Below the pieces are notes generated by a model. It saw nothing but the letters and a program-made list of their open reading frames with translations, had not been told where the DNA came from and searched no databases. The position numbers and the translations under genes were made by a program. 32,139 nucleotides of DNA from Gammaproteobacteria bacterium (GTDB lineage: Bacteria; Pseudomonadota; Gammaproteobacteria; JAJPIJ01), in the NCBI GenBank assembly GCA_022072255.1, contig JAJVHZ010000095.1, positions 1 to 32,139 of the forward strand, in the 5' to 3' direction. Below, one piece after another: positions 7,291 through 17,590 of the stretch. The first letter of the stretch is position 1. The number at the start of each line of letters is the position of its first letter.

Positions 7291-10200
7291 ATGGACGGTC
7301 ACATTATTAAGCATGCGCATCATGGCATTGGCAAGGTGGTCGGCGTGCAACCTGGGCAGGTGAGAATCCGTTTCCTGAGCGGGCAAGAGATGGCATTCAA
7401 ACCTCATGCCTTCAAAGATGGGATCCTCGCGCGTGCGAAATTGAGTGTGGGCAGCCGCTGCATCGGCCTAAATGGAGAATGCACAGTCAGACGCATCGCA
7501 GCTTTAGCCGGTGATGCTCCAATTGAATACGAGGTTACGTATGAAAGCGGATTGAGCGCCGTGGTAAGCGAAGTGGCGCTGACACCTTTACCCGGGCGAG
7601 GCGTGCAGGATCCCCTCCTTCAATTTGCCGGACTCGATCTGCAAAGTTACGGGTTGTTCAGATTGAGGGAACGGCTCGTTAACGCAAATGCAAAATCACT
7701 GCGCGAGGGGAGCGGGCTGCGTGCTTTGCTCTCTAGCCGCATTGATTTGCGTCCGCACCAGGCGTACGTGGCGGGCGTGGTGCTGCTCGATCTCTCCCGA
7801 CGCTACCTTTTGGCCGACGAAGTCGGGCTTGGCAAGACAATAGAGGCTGGCATCGTTGTCCATGACCTTCTGACCACCAAGCCCGACGCCCGCGTGCTAG
7901 TACTTTGCCCAAGCGCCTTAGCACAGCAGTGGTTGTGTGAACTCTACGCTAAATTCGGGGGGCAGGTGTTTACACTCTTGGATTTGCACGCGGGCAAGAG
8001 GATTAACTGGCAGGGTTTGCAAAAAGTAATTGCCTCGACGACCTTGGCCGCCTATGACCTGTCGAAAGAATTGTCGAAGATTGCCTGGGACATAGTAGTG
8101 GTGGATGAAGCGCATCATCTGATCAACTCCCCCGTGCTTTATGAGTTTGTCCGTCAACTGTCCCGCTCGGTTCCTTCGCTTCTCCTGCTGAGCGCAATTC
8201 CGGCTCAACGGCGTGAAGACGATTTTCTGCGTTTGCTGGCACTGCTGGAGCCTGACCGCTATCAATCGGATTCCTGTAACGCTCAGGAGGAGTTTCGCAC
8301 ACTCTACTCAGCTCAAAGTGCCATTGGGCGCCGGTTACGCCGTCTGTCACGCCGGATTGAAGGTGTTTCGTCAGGTGATTCGACGCCGGAGGAGGTAAAA
8401 GAGCTTGCGCTGAGCCTGATAGAGTTGCCGGTCCTCAGCGAGGATAAACGACTGAACAGCATGATCGCATTGCTCGAGACAGGCGAACAGGCTTTCATTG
8501 ATGATGCGCGCGCCATCGTTCACTACGTCGCCGATCGCTACCGCATTCACCGACGCATCCTTCGTAACCGCAAAACCCGGTTGATTGAGGAGGGCCAGAT
8601 ACAGTTGATTCAACGCCGTTTTGCGCCGTTCCCCTATCAACCGGAGCAAGTGGAGATCGAATTGGTGGAAGCTGTCGAGGCCATTATTAGGGAACTTCGC
8701 CAAAGGGAAGCCCAAAACGATGTAATTGTCCCTTTCGTTCGCACCGCCCTTCAGAGTTTGGTGCTGCCGACGACCGCGCGAGACTTCTTGGAGAGACTGG
8801 CTGATGCAGACTCGGGGAGGCTCAACAGCAAGGGGATGGATTATCTGGCGATGGGATACATGTTCGGTTATGAGGATTGGGAAGATTATGCTGAGTTGGT
8901 GTGTGTGGGAGTCCGGGGTTACCTTTCAGATGAACTGGCGGAGCACGCGCTGGCCCGCGCTACCGCTTGGTGCAGGTCTGCCAAAGCCGTTTCACGCTGG
9001 GACGTACTCGTTAAACTCTTGAGGAGCCGACAACAGCAGACCCCTCTGCCCAAAATCCTTATCTTCGCTGGGTTCCCCGGCGCGGCGGAGGCCCTTGCTG
9101 AAAGGCTGCGCGCTGAATTCGGCAATCAGGCGGTGAAGGAATTCCGGTTCGATCTCTCACAAGAAGAGAAAGAACTGAGTGTGCGTCAATTTCAGACCAA
9201 TCCGGCCACATGGCTATTGGTTTCGGATGAAACCGGCGGAGAGGGGAGGAATTTTCAGTTCGCCGCAGAATTGGTTCACTTCGATACTCCGTGGTATGCG
9301 GCGAGAGTCGAACAGCGGATCGGGCGATTAGACCGGCTGGGCCGTGAAAAGGTCAGATCGGACGTGGTCTCGAACGTCATCTTCAGCGAAGGTTCAGTAG
9401 AGGACGGACTGATATGTTGTTACCGCGCGGGAATGAAAGTCTATGAACAGTCCATCAGCGGTCTGGAGTTCGCGTTGCGCGAAGTCGAACGTCGCATCGC
9501 AGAGGTGGCGATAGATCGGGGCTACGAAGGTTTGTGTGATTATGTCGAGGAGTTAAGCCAGTTGGCTGAGCAGGAGCGCGCGCAGGATGAGAGCGAGTCG
9601 GTGCTGGACGAGGCTTCATTTGAACTCAGGGCGGCAGAGCGATACCGCAAGATTTCCCACGCTCGGGATGGAGACAAACTACTGGAAGAAGCGTTCGTCG
9701 GCTATTTCCGCGGCATCTCCTCGGAGCGATCGGCCAAGGAGATTTATGATCCGGCCTTCCCGCGCGGCATCTGGAAATTCGTAGTGGACGATGCGCGCTT
9801 TGGGCAACTTCCTTTCGCCGGACAGGAGGGTGACGGGTTGCAGGGAGAGGTGAAGGGAACCTTTCTACGTGAGATCGCGCAGCAGCGGCCTGATTTGAAC
9901 TTCTTCAACGTGGGAAATCCTTTCTTTGATGCTGTCATCCGGTCACTGGTGCTGCATCCGACTGGCCGCACCTACGCCATTGCCTGTTGCGTCGCCGAGC
10001 ACGAACCTTGGATGGGCTTTGAGTATGTCTTCTTTGCCGCGCCCGATCTGAAACCGCTGGCGAATAATTATGGGTTGGTAAATCAGGCGTTAGGTCTTTT
10101 TACTGCGCCGCCATTACGCCTATTTTGCGACGGAGAGGGCAACTTCACTGAGCGCGCTGGGGAACTGCTGACCATCCGAAGCAAGCTGAAGCTCGAACAT

Positions 10201-10527
10201 AAAAACGGCTCGTGGTGGAATCTCACCAAAGAGAAATCGCGGTTATTGCCACAGTCGTTCGGCCAGCGGGAATGGCCGGAGGCTGTGAGCCATACATACC
10301 AACTGGCGAGAGACAGAGCGCGACGCCTGTTTCGGCAGCGCCTGGCTTTGACACTAGAGGCAGAGACAGCGCGCATCGCCGAGCAGATCAGGCAAGCCAA
10401 AGGGCAGCCTGAGAGATTCACTGAAAATGAGGTCGCAGCGCTGCTGCTTCTGCTCGATTCGATTACCAACTGGGGCGTCGAACTGGACAGCCTCGGCTTT
10501 CTCTCACTCAATGAAATAACGGTTTGA
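7291..10527 (+). CDS. dpdE: DpdE: SNF2/RapA-like helicase-ATPase of the Dpd system
   Basis: SF2 DNA translocase; in Salmonella Montevideo dpdE is needed for the restriction-like phenotype of the Dpd cluster. In 1078 residues, an N-terminal SH3-like stretch (GIGKVVGVQPGQVRIRF) is followed by LRPHQ and Walker A DEVGLGKT (176-183), DEAH box (272-275), and the C-terminal helicase lobe with GGEGRNFQ (about 648) and motif VI RIGRLDRLGR (about 676-685). The C-terminal 350 residues have no recognised domain. All ATPase motifs are intact. The AGGGGA at 7275-7280 lies ten bases before the ATG, with a 201-base gap upstream, so a promoter for the eight-gene operon probably lies there. Its TGA falls within the TTGA that could start dpdF. 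Confidence 0.88.
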   Translation: MDGHIIKHAHHGIGKVVGVQPGQVRIRFLSGQEMAFKPHAFKDGILARAKLSVGSRCIGLNGECTVRRIAALAGDAPIEYEVTYESGLSAVVSEVALTPLPGRGVQDPLLQFAGLDLQSYGLFRLRERLVNANAKSLREGSGLRALLSSRIDLRPHQAYVAGVVLLDLSRRYLLADEVGLGKTIEAGIVVHDLLTTKPDARVLVLCPSALAQQWLCELYAKFGGQVFTLLDLHAGKRINWQGLQKVIASTTLAAYDLSKELSKIAWDIVVVDEAHHLINSPVLYEFVRQLSRSVPSLLLLSAIPAQRREDDFLRLLALLEPDRYQSDSCNAQEEFRTLYSAQSAIGRRLRRLSRRIEGVSSGDSTPEEVKELALSLIELPVLSEDKRLNSMIALLETGEQAFIDDARAIVHYVADRYRIHRRILRNRKTRLIEEGQIQLIQRRFAPFPYQPEQVEIELVEAVEAIIRELRQREAQNDVIVPFVRTALQSLVLPTTARDFLERLADADSGRLNSKGMDYLAMGYMFGYEDWEDYAELVCVGVRGYLSDELAEHALARATAWCRSAKAVSRWDVLVKLLRSRQQQTPLPKILIFAGFPGAAEALAERLRAEFGNQAVKEFRFDLSQEEKELSVRQFQTNPATWLLVSDETGGEGRNFQFAAELVHFDTPWYAARVEQRIGRLDRLGREKVRSDVVSNVIFSEGSVEDGLICCYRAGMKVYEQSISGLEFALREVERRIAEVAIDRGYEGLCDYVEELSQLAEQERAQDESESVLDEASFELRAAERYRKISHARDGDKLLEEAFVGYFRGISSERSAKEIYDPAFPRGIWKFVVDDARFGQLPFAGQEGDGLQGEVKGTFLREIAQQRPDLNFFNVGNPFFDAVIRSLVLHPTGRTYAIACCVAEHEPWMGFEYVFFAAPDLKPLANNYGLVNQALGLFTAPPLRLFCDGEGNFTERAGELLTIRSKLKLEHKNGSWWNLTKEKSRLLPQSFGQREWPEAVSHTYQLARDRARRLFRQRLALTLEAETARIAEQIRQAKGQPERFTENEVAALLLLLDSITNWGVELDSLGFLSLNEITV

Positions 10528-10535
10528 ACAGTGCG

Positions 10536-12941
10536 ATGAATTGGCTCGAAACTTTAAAGACAGCCCTTGAGCGGGGAGTTCCGCCGGAACTGATTCCTGG
10601 CCAACCGGAGATGGCAGACGCTTCAGATTATGCCGTCTGGCGCTTTCTGCAGTCGTGGCAGCTTGACCAGCAATTGGGGCCTGATCAGGTTGTTCTCCTG
10701 CGCCAACTCGCCCGCTGGCGACAGGGAAACTTATTCGTCGGCAAATTACCAGCCGCACTCTCCTGCTATCACTTAAAAGCTGGGATTGAAGTAACTCCGG
10801 CAGGCAACCTTATCGCCAAACCTTTCAAGCCTTCATGGCTGCACGATGACTATGTTGATGCTGCCAGCGGAATTGATGCGCGCCCTGAGCCGCGACGTGA
10901 AGCAGAGGACATCACCGCCGAACCTTATCTGAACTCATTAGGCTTTCGGATGTGGCAGTCACAGGCGCAAAAGGAGGGGGCTTGGCTCGCAATCACGGCG
11001 CCGCCTGGTTCCACTTCGCTCATTACACTGCCGACAGGTTCAGGCAAGAGCCTGTGCTTTCAGTTGCTCTCCCGTTTTGGGAGCGGCGTCACCGTTGTCG
11101 TTGTGCCGACGGTCGCACTCGCCATGGATCAATGGCGCAGCGCCAAAGAAAGGCTAGGACATATTCCTGACCTTAATCCCCGCTACTTCGCGGCGAATGA
11201 TCCTGATCTTGATCCTGAGACTGTATTGCGCGATTTGCGCGAGGGGCGCACACGACTGGTCTTCACCTCGCCCGAAGCATGCGTTTCAGGCCGTTTGCGC
11301 CGCGTGTTGGACCAGGCGGCGCGCAGCCACCGGCTGGAAAACCTAGTGATTGACGAAGCGCATATGATCGAAAGCTGGGGTATGTACTTCAGAGTTGATT
11401 TCCAACTGCTCGCGACGCTGCGCCGCAACTGGCTGCACGCTTCTGAGGCCTCGCTGCGCACGTTCCTGCTTTCCGCGACTTTCACTCCGCGCAGTCGCGA
11501 GGTGCTGCGCTCGCTGTTCGGAGACGGAGGAGAATGGCGCGAGTTCGTCAGCCAGCGATTGCGCCCTGAGATCACTTACTATTCACACAAATTCCATTCG
11601 GACGATGAGCGCACAGAGGCGGTGCGGGAGTGTGCATGGCGACTGCCTCGCCCCGCGATCTATTACACGACGGAGGTTGAAGAGGCCAAGAGGTTCGCAG
11701 CCCTCTTTGCCCAAGAAGGCTTCAAGCATGTCGGCTGCTTTCATGGCGAGACGCCACCCACGGAACGCCGCTCGCTGCTTTCCCGCTGGCGCGCGGATGA
11801 AATTGACATCATGGTGGCCACTTCCGCTTTTGGCTTGGGCGTTGACAAGCCGGATGTGCGCGCGGTGGTTCATGCCTGTATGCCTGAAAGCATGCATCGT
11901 TACTATCAGGAAGTCGGGCGCAGCGGGCGAGACGGCTTCTCCTCAGTTTGCCTGCTCCTTCCGACCAGGAGAGACATTGAAGTGGCAAAAGGCCTAGCTC
12001 CAAAACTGTTAAGCGAAGAGACGGCGCAGCAACGCTGGGAGAGTATGTGGGCGAATCGTGAGACCGTCTCCGAAGACGAGTACATCTGGAAGGTGAGCCC
12101 AAACGCGCGGCGCACGGAACTGCTGGGGACGCGCACCGGTGAGGAGAACGTCCGCTGGAACAAGCGGCTCATTCTGCAACTGTTGCGCGCGGGGAAACTG
12201 GAAGTGCTGGACTTGGAAAATAGCTCGGAGGAAGGAATGAGCGAAGCGCTCGAATGGGTCAAAGTGCGGTTGCACTTTCCGCCCGCTTCTTCCAACGTCG
12301 GCAGCAGCATCTCGGCGCAGCGTGACGAAGAGTTGAGGCAGGCGAGTGAAGGCTTGGCGCAGGTGCAGGCGTACTTGGATGATCAGCAACCGGTCTGCCG
12401 GATACTTCAAAAACTTTACGACTGCTCAACGCGGCGAGTGTGCGGCGGTTGCCGCGCCTGTCGGCGCGCGGGCAAATCGTTCCAGAGTTGCCCGCATCTC
12501 GATTTTGAAGCCCACCCGCCCGGCAATCCTTCTCGTCAAGTCATCATCAACATTCCCGACCTATCGCGGGATAGAGAAGCGCTTGCTTGCCTGAAACTTT
12601 TACGAGATTTGGTCAAGCACAGAGGTATTCGCCGATTTGCCTGTGCGCCGAGGCGCCAAGATTTAATTCTCGGATTGCTCGGCCAGGCGTTCAATGAAAA
12701 CGACCTCCACCTCTACCGGCTTGATTCCTTGCCCTCTGAGCCTGCGTTCGATCTGCATCCTGATGAGGCAATAGCCTGCTTTCACGTCGGTGGGTTGAAT
12801 CAAGCGGCGCTTGATTTCTCGCTGGGCAAGGAGGTCATTCACCTGATCTGTACCGGGGTGAGCCACGTTCGCGCTGACGGACGCTTTCCCGGTGAGGCCG
12901 CCGGATGGAGCTTCTATCCCGGCTTTGAATACTGGCGTTAG
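10536..12941 (+). CDS. dpdF: DpdF: RecQ-like DEAH helicase of the Dpd system
   Basis: ATP-dependent DNA helicase of the RecQ type within the Dpd restriction arm. From ATG 10536 (801 residues): Walker A PTGSGKS (166-172), DEAH (273-276) in VIDEAHMIESWG, LLSATF, VATSAFGLGVDKPDVRAVVH, and motif VI QEVGRSGRDG from residue 458. A cysteine cluster CGGCRAC........ C near residues 635-650 looks like a zinc-binding element, as in RecQ proteins but placed differently. An alternative TTG at 10524 overlaps the dpdE stop as TTGA and adds four residues; I prefer the ATG, but neither has a strong ribosome site. Intact motifs indicate an active motor. The substrate (unmodified invading DNA) is inferred from the system. 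Confidence 0.88.
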   Translation: MNWLETLKTALERGVPPELIPGQPEMADASDYAVWRFLQSWQLDQQLGPDQVVLLRQLARWRQGNLFVGKLPAALSCYHLKAGIEVTPAGNLIAKPFKPSWLHDDYVDAASGIDARPEPRREAEDITAEPYLNSLGFRMWQSQAQKEGAWLAITAPPGSTSLITLPTGSGKSLCFQLLSRFGSGVTVVVVPTVALAMDQWRSAKERLGHIPDLNPRYFAANDPDLDPETVLRDLREGRTRLVFTSPEACVSGRLRRVLDQAARSHRLENLVIDEAHMIESWGMYFRVDFQLLATLRRNWLHASEASLRTFLLSATFTPRSREVLRSLFGDGGEWREFVSQRLRPEITYYSHKFHSDDERTEAVRECAWRLPRPAIYYTTEVEEAKRFAALFAQEGFKHVGCFHGETPPTERRSLLSRWRADEIDIMVATSAFGLGVDKPDVRAVVHACMPESMHRYYQEVGRSGRDGFSSVCLLLPTRRDIEVAKGLAPKLLSEETAQQRWESMWANRETVSEDEYIWKVSPNARRTELLGTRTGEENVRWNKRLILQLLRAGKLEVLDLENSSEEGMSEALEWVKVRLHFPPASSNVGSSISAQRDEELRQASEGLAQVQAYLDDQQPVCRILQKLYDCSTRRVCGGCRACRRAGKSFQSCPHLDFEAHPPGNPSRQVIINIPDLSRDREALACLKLLRDLVKHRGIRRFACAPRRQDLILGLLGQAFNENDLHLYRLDSLPSEPAFDLHPDEAIACFHVGGLNQAALDFSLGKEVIHLICTGVSHVRADGRFPGEAAGWSFYPGFEYWR

Positions 12942-12955
12942 GAGAATACAGATAG

Positions 12956-13819
12956 ATGTTTACTGACGGACCCGTAACGCCCGTCCGCGTTGAAATACTA
13001 ATTGATCTTATGCGCGGCCTGTCTGTCCGAAGAATTGATCGCGCATTGTTGGCGCAGTTATTGCAACCGGAAGGGCTGCCGAGCCTCGATCCGAAAAAGA
13101 GAGTTCAAGCGCAGGAAACCCTCAAGGCCGCATTGGATCTCGGAATCATGACTGAGGACGCTGACGGAACGTTGAAACTCATCGTGGAGCGCAAGGACAA
13201 ACGCACCGCCAAGCAAATCCTCTTGGCAGCGCTCGATGAGGTCGTCATCTCCAGCACGGAAGTAGAGCCGTATTTCTCGCTCTTTTACAGCTATCTGCTG
13301 TCACTCAATGCTGACGGATGCGTTAACAGATCGAACAGTGAATGGGCTGTTGATTTCGAACGTGACGTCTTTGGAGGGCAGCGCGTGAATAATCCTTTCA
13401 ACGAAGTAAAATTGACCGGCCTGCATCGCTGGCTGAGCTACGCTGGGCTTGGCTGGTATGACATCAGCGAGGTCTTTCAACCCAATCCTTACGAGCGTCT
13501 TCGTCGCCGTCTTGGCGCCATTTTCGCCGGCGAAGCGAAACTCACCGGCGAAGAGTTTATGCGCCGGCTGTCAGAAGCCTGCCCGGAGTTGGATGGGGGC
13601 GCGATTTTCAGGCGGGCAGACCGTGGTTACGATCCCGCCGCTAAAGTCTGCACGCTGGGTTTGAGTCACGCACTGATTGATTTGCACCAGGACGGCTGGA
13701 TCCGCCTCGATTGTCCTCGCGACAGCCGCGGGTGGAGCATTGAAGCGGCGGCGCCGCCCGGCGACAGTTTGCAGTCCGGTCGCATTGACACGGTGGAATT
13801 GGTTAAAGTCACTGAGTAA
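12956..13819 (+). CDS. dpdG: DpdG: Dpd restriction-arm protein of unknown biochemical function
   Basis: 287 residues, mostly helical, with no catalytic motif I recognise. The N-terminal half (ILIDLMRGLSVRRIDRALLAQLL, followed by an ETLKAALDLGIMTEDADGTLKL segment) resembles a winged-helix arrangement, which would suit a DNA- or partner-binding adaptor; this is inference. It starts 14 bases after dpdF, with GGAGAA ahead of the ATG, and ends two bases before dpdH, so the three genes are surely co-transcribed. The DpdG name rests on its position between the RecQ-like DpdF and the ATPase DpdH, the order known for dpd clusters, and on length. In Salmonella, dpdG is among the genes reported to contribute to restriction. 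Confidence 0.72.
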   Translation: MFTDGPVTPVRVEILIDLMRGLSVRRIDRALLAQLLQPEGLPSLDPKKRVQAQETLKAALDLGIMTEDADGTLKLIVERKDKRTAKQILLAALDEVVISSTEVEPYFSLFYSYLLSLNADGCVNRSNSEWAVDFERDVFGGQRVNNPFNEVKLTGLHRWLSYAGLGWYDISEVFQPNPYERLRRRLGAIFAGEAKLTGEEFMRRLSEACPELDGGAIFRRADRGYDPAAKVCTLGLSHALIDLHQDGWIRLDCPRDSRGWSIEAAAPPGDSLQSGRIDTVELVKVTE

Positions 13820-13821
13820 TT

Positions 13822-16800
13822 ATGCCTGCAACGAAATTTGGGCAGCCCTGTTGGGAAGCCGGTAACATCGCTAAAGTCATCTCCACGGTCGCCCAACTGG
13901 ATGCCGAATACATTGATTATTTCCTCGCCACCCACGCCCCCATCAAACACATTCGTCACGACGAAACGCAGGAGTTGTTGAACGAAGAGCAATTTTTCCT
14001 GGAGCTAATGAAGCCGAGTCGCGGTGAAGTTCTGGCGGTAGTTCACGGCGATCCGGGGACCGGCAAATCCCATCTGATTCACTGGCTGAAGCTACGTTGC
14101 GAAGATGGCCTCACAAGACAGGAGCTTTCAAATTTGGCGCCGGTTCTGATCCAGCGTCGCACCGGGAGTCTCAAGGACGCGCTGGAACAGATGATTCAGC
14201 AACTGCCGCAAGATTTCGCTCATTACCTCACACCCGTTAAAAGCGCGCTTGAGAAGATCTCTGATCTTACGGCCCGCGACAAACTCGTCGGCGAACTCTA
14301 CCTTGAATTAGCAACCAGGCGGGCCGATCGTGGCCGCGCTCCGCTCCCGCGGCATCTACGCTATCTTCCGCAGGTCTGTGGCGGTTCAACTGGGTTTCGA
14401 CAGTGGCTATGCCGCGAGGCCGGAGTGATTGACCGCGTCATCAAACTTCTAACGCAACAAAGCGAAGTGGATGAGCGCGAGGGATTGCCCTCATTCGTCG
14501 AGCAGGAATTCAACCTCACCGAAGCCCGCTATAGAAATAAGGCGCGCAATACGGATGAGGTCTACGGCCTCATTGAAGACTTTCTAGATGAACCTTCATT
14601 GCGCGAGGAGGCAGCCAGTTACTTCAATGAAGTGCTGCCGGACGCCGTTAAAGAGATGACCGGCCTTGCCGGTACGAGGTTGCGTGATGTCTTTGATCAG
14701 ATTCGCGCCGACCTGAGAAGACAGGGGAAAGAGTTGGCGCTTTTCATCGAGGACGTTTCGGTGATGTCAGCGCTCGACGAGGAGGTCTTTGTCGCTCTAG
14801 AACCGCAGAAACGACAAGGCTTGTGCCGGATGATCGCCGTCGTCGGAGTAACCAACCAAGGGTGGAATCGCCTTCCGCATAACCAAAAACAACGCGTCAC
14901 GTATCCTGTTTCCATTGGCGGCCAGATGACCGACGAATGGTGCCGCGATCCGCGATCGGTGGCAGAGTTTACAGCGCGCTATTTGAACGCTCTGCGCCTG
15001 CCGCCTCAGGACGTTGGTGCGATAGCACATCACAGACGCAACGGCAGAGATGTGACCATTAGCGCTTGCGAGCGTTGCCCAGTGAGGGAAGAGTGCCATG
15101 GGATTTTCGGCGCGGTCGAGATCGAAAATTTGGACGTCGGTCTGTTCCCGTTGACCAACAGCGCTCCACAACGCCTGCTCAGCAACCTGCAAGAACATTT
15201 GAGAGATCGTCGGAATCAGCGCGGCTTGTTGGCGCATATCCTCCAACCAATACTCGACAAGGGGCATGAGGATTTGGAAGCAGAAACGTTCCCGAATTTT
15301 CCGATGGCGGTAGAGTCGCCGCCGCCGACATACTGGACGGGCTTTGAGGAAAGATTCTGCGGCGGGTGGAATCCGGGGGACAAAAAACGCCTGAAATTCC
15401 TGGCGCAGTTTTGGGTCGAAGCGCGCGACACTGATGAGGCCGTGGAAAAGTTGCAACCGTTTCTTGAGCCGCTCGGCTTTCGGGAGTTCAGCGCTGCAGC
15501 AGCCATTAAGCCAGTCAGCCCACGTCAAGCAACTGTCGAAAAACGCGAGCAGAAAACCACTCAGGAAACACCGCAGCAGGCTGAGCGTGAGAAACTCAAC
15601 GAATTACTCCACAATCTTGATAAGTGGATGGCCGGTGACGTGCTGGTGGGCGATCCGGAAGCGCGGGGAATGCTGGCCGACTTGATTCGCAAAGCTATGC
15701 CTTGGGACGACCATAGCTTTCCACCGCTCGAAGTATGGAAGACGCTGCTCGGCGAGGGATCGAACTACAAGTTCATAAACATTGAGGGGATGCGAAGCAA
15801 ACTGGTCGGCACGAAGTTTTCCATCCGTTTCGAGCGCACAAAAGAAACACGTGACTTGCTGGAAGCTTTGGCGCAGTACCAGTACGCCGGCGCCCGCTCT
15901 TGGAACTTCCCACACGGCGAGTTGCACAAGCGCACCGTCGCCGCATGGGTGCGAAAGCATAGCGAAGAAATCATCGGCCAGTTGCAACCGCCAAACGTGC
16001 TTGATACGAGAGCGCCGGTCGCTGGCGCAGTGCAGTTCTTGGCTACCTATGCGCTGATCGGGCGACGGGCCAAGCTGCCGCAAGAATTGCCCGAACTGGT
16101 AAAGACGCTGCTTGCCGATGGCCAAGACGAGTTGCCTGCCGCGTTGAGCAAAGAGTGGAAGTCGTTGGTTGAGGACCTGCGGATCAGGCGGCCTGAGATC
16201 AGGCGGTTTCTGCTCAGGGAGCTTGATATTCCGCAAGGCAGAAAGGCGCGCGAAATCAACTTCATCAATCCCTTGCCGATCATTCAGGAGGCCGCGGCTT
16301 ACACGAGCGACCCGAAGATTTCGCCGCCTGGCGATGAGTACCATCAAGACTTCTGGCAAACGCGCTACGATGTTTTTGAAAAGGCCGGCAGGTACTCAGA
16401 CCTTGCGGCGGCGCTCGATCTGGAGAGGTTGGCAATCAGCGATTTGGTGGAACGCATTGCCTCATCGCTGCATACTGCCGGTTACAGCGCCGGCAATCTG
16501 CCTGAAGCGCTCGCAAATTACTGCGCCGACCTCGCGGAGGTTCTTCAGGCGCTAAGAAAAGCCAAGTTCCCAGTGCCTGACAAGGACTTCGATGAACTCA
16601 TCAGGCGTAAGGTTTTCGTCGAGCGAAGAGAGGTTTGGATGACGGCCATCAGGGAGGCCCAAGAAGCCGCCGAGGCAGAGGACCTGATGTCGGTCATGCT
16701 CTTCGATCCGAAAAACCTGCAAGAGGCGAGCGTCTGTTTGACAGTGGCTGAAAAGTATCGCTCCGTTTTAGAGCGAGAGGTCGAGGCGAAATTGCGGCAC

Positions 16801-16887
16801 ATTGAACAAGAGGGAGACCCGGATCAGCTTGCCGCCGAACTGCTTCAGTCGCTTGAAGCGATTGCAGCGATAACCGCGGACAAGTAA
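13822..16887 (+). CDS. dpdH: DpdH: large P-loop ATPase of the Dpd system
   Basis: 1021-residue protein with a single clear P-loop, GDPGTGKS (76-83), in LAVVHGDPGTGKSHLIHWLK. A likely Walker B is LALFIEDVSVM (about 306-316), giving an AAA+/STAND-like ATPase in the first third. A cysteine group ACERCPVREECHG (Cys416, 419, 425) may bind metal. The remainder is long and helical, with several EAAA/EEAEAE-type coiled-coil stretches near the C-terminus, suited to assembly with partners. It starts two bases after dpdG without a clear ribosome site, suggesting coupling, and is followed 10 bases later by dpdI. The gene name follows operon order and the ATPase domain. The exact role in restriction is not known. 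Confidence 0.8.
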   Translation: MPATKFGQPCWEAGNIAKVISTVAQLDAEYIDYFLATHAPIKHIRHDETQELLNEEQFFLELMKPSRGEVLAVVHGDPGTGKSHLIHWLKLRCEDGLTRQELSNLAPVLIQRRTGSLKDALEQMIQQLPQDFAHYLTPVKSALEKISDLTARDKLVGELYLELATRRADRGRAPLPRHLRYLPQVCGGSTGFRQWLCREAGVIDRVIKLLTQQSEVDEREGLPSFVEQEFNLTEARYRNKARNTDEVYGLIEDFLDEPSLREEAASYFNEVLPDAVKEMTGLAGTRLRDVFDQIRADLRRQGKELALFIEDVSVMSALDEEVFVALEPQKRQGLCRMIAVVGVTNQGWNRLPHNQKQRVTYPVSIGGQMTDEWCRDPRSVAEFTARYLNALRLPPQDVGAIAHHRRNGRDVTISACERCPVREECHGIFGAVEIENLDVGLFPLTNSAPQRLLSNLQEHLRDRRNQRGLLAHILQPILDKGHEDLEAETFPNFPMAVESPPPTYWTGFEERFCGGWNPGDKKRLKFLAQFWVEARDTDEAVEKLQPFLEPLGFREFSAAAAIKPVSPRQATVEKREQKTTQETPQQAEREKLNELLHNLDKWMAGDVLVGDPEARGMLADLIRKAMPWDDHSFPPLEVWKTLLGEGSNYKFINIEGMRSKLVGTKFSIRFERTKETRDLLEALAQYQYAGARSWNFPHGELHKRTVAAWVRKHSEEIIGQLQPPNVLDTRAPVAGAVQFLATYALIGRRAKLPQELPELVKTLLADGQDELPAALSKEWKSLVEDLRIRRPEIRRFLLRELDIPQGRKAREINFINPLPIIQEAAAYTSDPKISPPGDEYHQDFWQTRYDVFEKAGRYSDLAAALDLERLAISDLVERIASSLHTAGYSAGNLPEALANYCADLAEVLQALRKAKFPVPDKDFDELIRRKVFVERREVWMTAIREAQEAAEAEDLMSVMLFDPKNLQEASVCLTVAEKYRSVLEREVEAKLRHIEQEGDPDQLAAELLQSLEAIAAITADK

Positions 16888-16897
16888 GGCGGAACTG

Positions 16898-17584
16898 ATG
16901 TCTAAATGGCTTGAGTTGAAGCAAAAGATTGAGACCATTCCGGAAAAGGAAGGGCGTAAAAATTTAGTCGGGAAGTTAGCGATCTACGGCAGCAAGACCG
17001 CCGAAGCGCGCGACTCTCTTGCCCGGAGCGCCCAGGCTCAACGGTGCGCGCAAAGTGTCTTTCCCGAAGGAGGCTTTCAACGAAGCAAGAAGCAGTTAAG
17101 CGAAGCCGTGAGCGCCGCGCGCACGCTCCACAAGAAACTCGTTAAACAGATAGAAGCAGTTGAGAAAGATGCATCAGAAAAGCAGTTCCTAGCCATTGAC
17201 GAATACGCCAAAGCGGCGCGGAACAGCTTGAAAGACCAATGGAGCAATTTGCTCGGTCGCAAGATTGCTGACTTCGAAAACCTGGTTAAGGTGGCAAGTG
17301 AAGCTGATCTGGCTGGCAGTAAAAGCCTGACTGAAATCTTGAGCCGCCTGCGTGCACAGGCAGCGAATCCACCAAACAATGGTGAGGCCGCAAAGCGCAT
17401 TGCGGCGGATCTTGAGAGTTTGAAAAATTCCGTCAGCACTTTGGGCCTCGAAGGCCGAGTGGGGGAATTTTTGATTGCGGCAGCGGAGGGGCGAGGTAAC
17501 CCGAAAGACCTCGGTGACCCTGAAATTGTGGCCTTTATTGACCACAATAATCTATGGAATTTGCTCTCAGTAAAGCTTCGGTGA
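16898..17584 (+). CDS. dpdI: DpdI: coiled-coil protein of the Dpd system
   Basis: 228 residues, highly charged and predicted to be almost wholly helical. Residues about 60-130 (SKKQLSEAVSAARTLHKKL...) have the heptad-like hydrophobic pattern of a coiled coil. No catalytic motif, signal peptide or membrane segment is visible. It begins 10 bases after dpdH, with GGCGGA before the ATG, and ends six bases before dpdJ. The closing segment (DPEIVAFIDHNNLWNLLSVKL) looks like a conserved tail. A structural or bridging role between the DpdH ATPase and the DpdJ helicase is plausible but unproven. The name comes from position and size; in Salmonella dpdI is linked to the restriction phenotype. Confidence 0.68.
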   Translation: MSKWLELKQKIETIPEKEGRKNLVGKLAIYGSKTAEARDSLARSAQAQRCAQSVFPEGGFQRSKKQLSEAVSAARTLHKKLVKQIEAVEKDASEKQFLAIDEYAKAARNSLKDQWSNLLGRKIADFENLVKVASEADLAGSKSLTEILSRLRAQAANPPNNGEAAKRIAADLESLKNSVSTLGLEGRVGEFLIAAAEGRGNPKDLGDPEIVAFIDHNNLWNLLSVKLR

Positions 17585-17590
17585 AACTCT

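Noticed and set aside
14797-15528. 243-codon - strand ORF inside dpdH
   Set aside because: Antisense shadow; dpdH is continuous here and the translation has no recognisable features.
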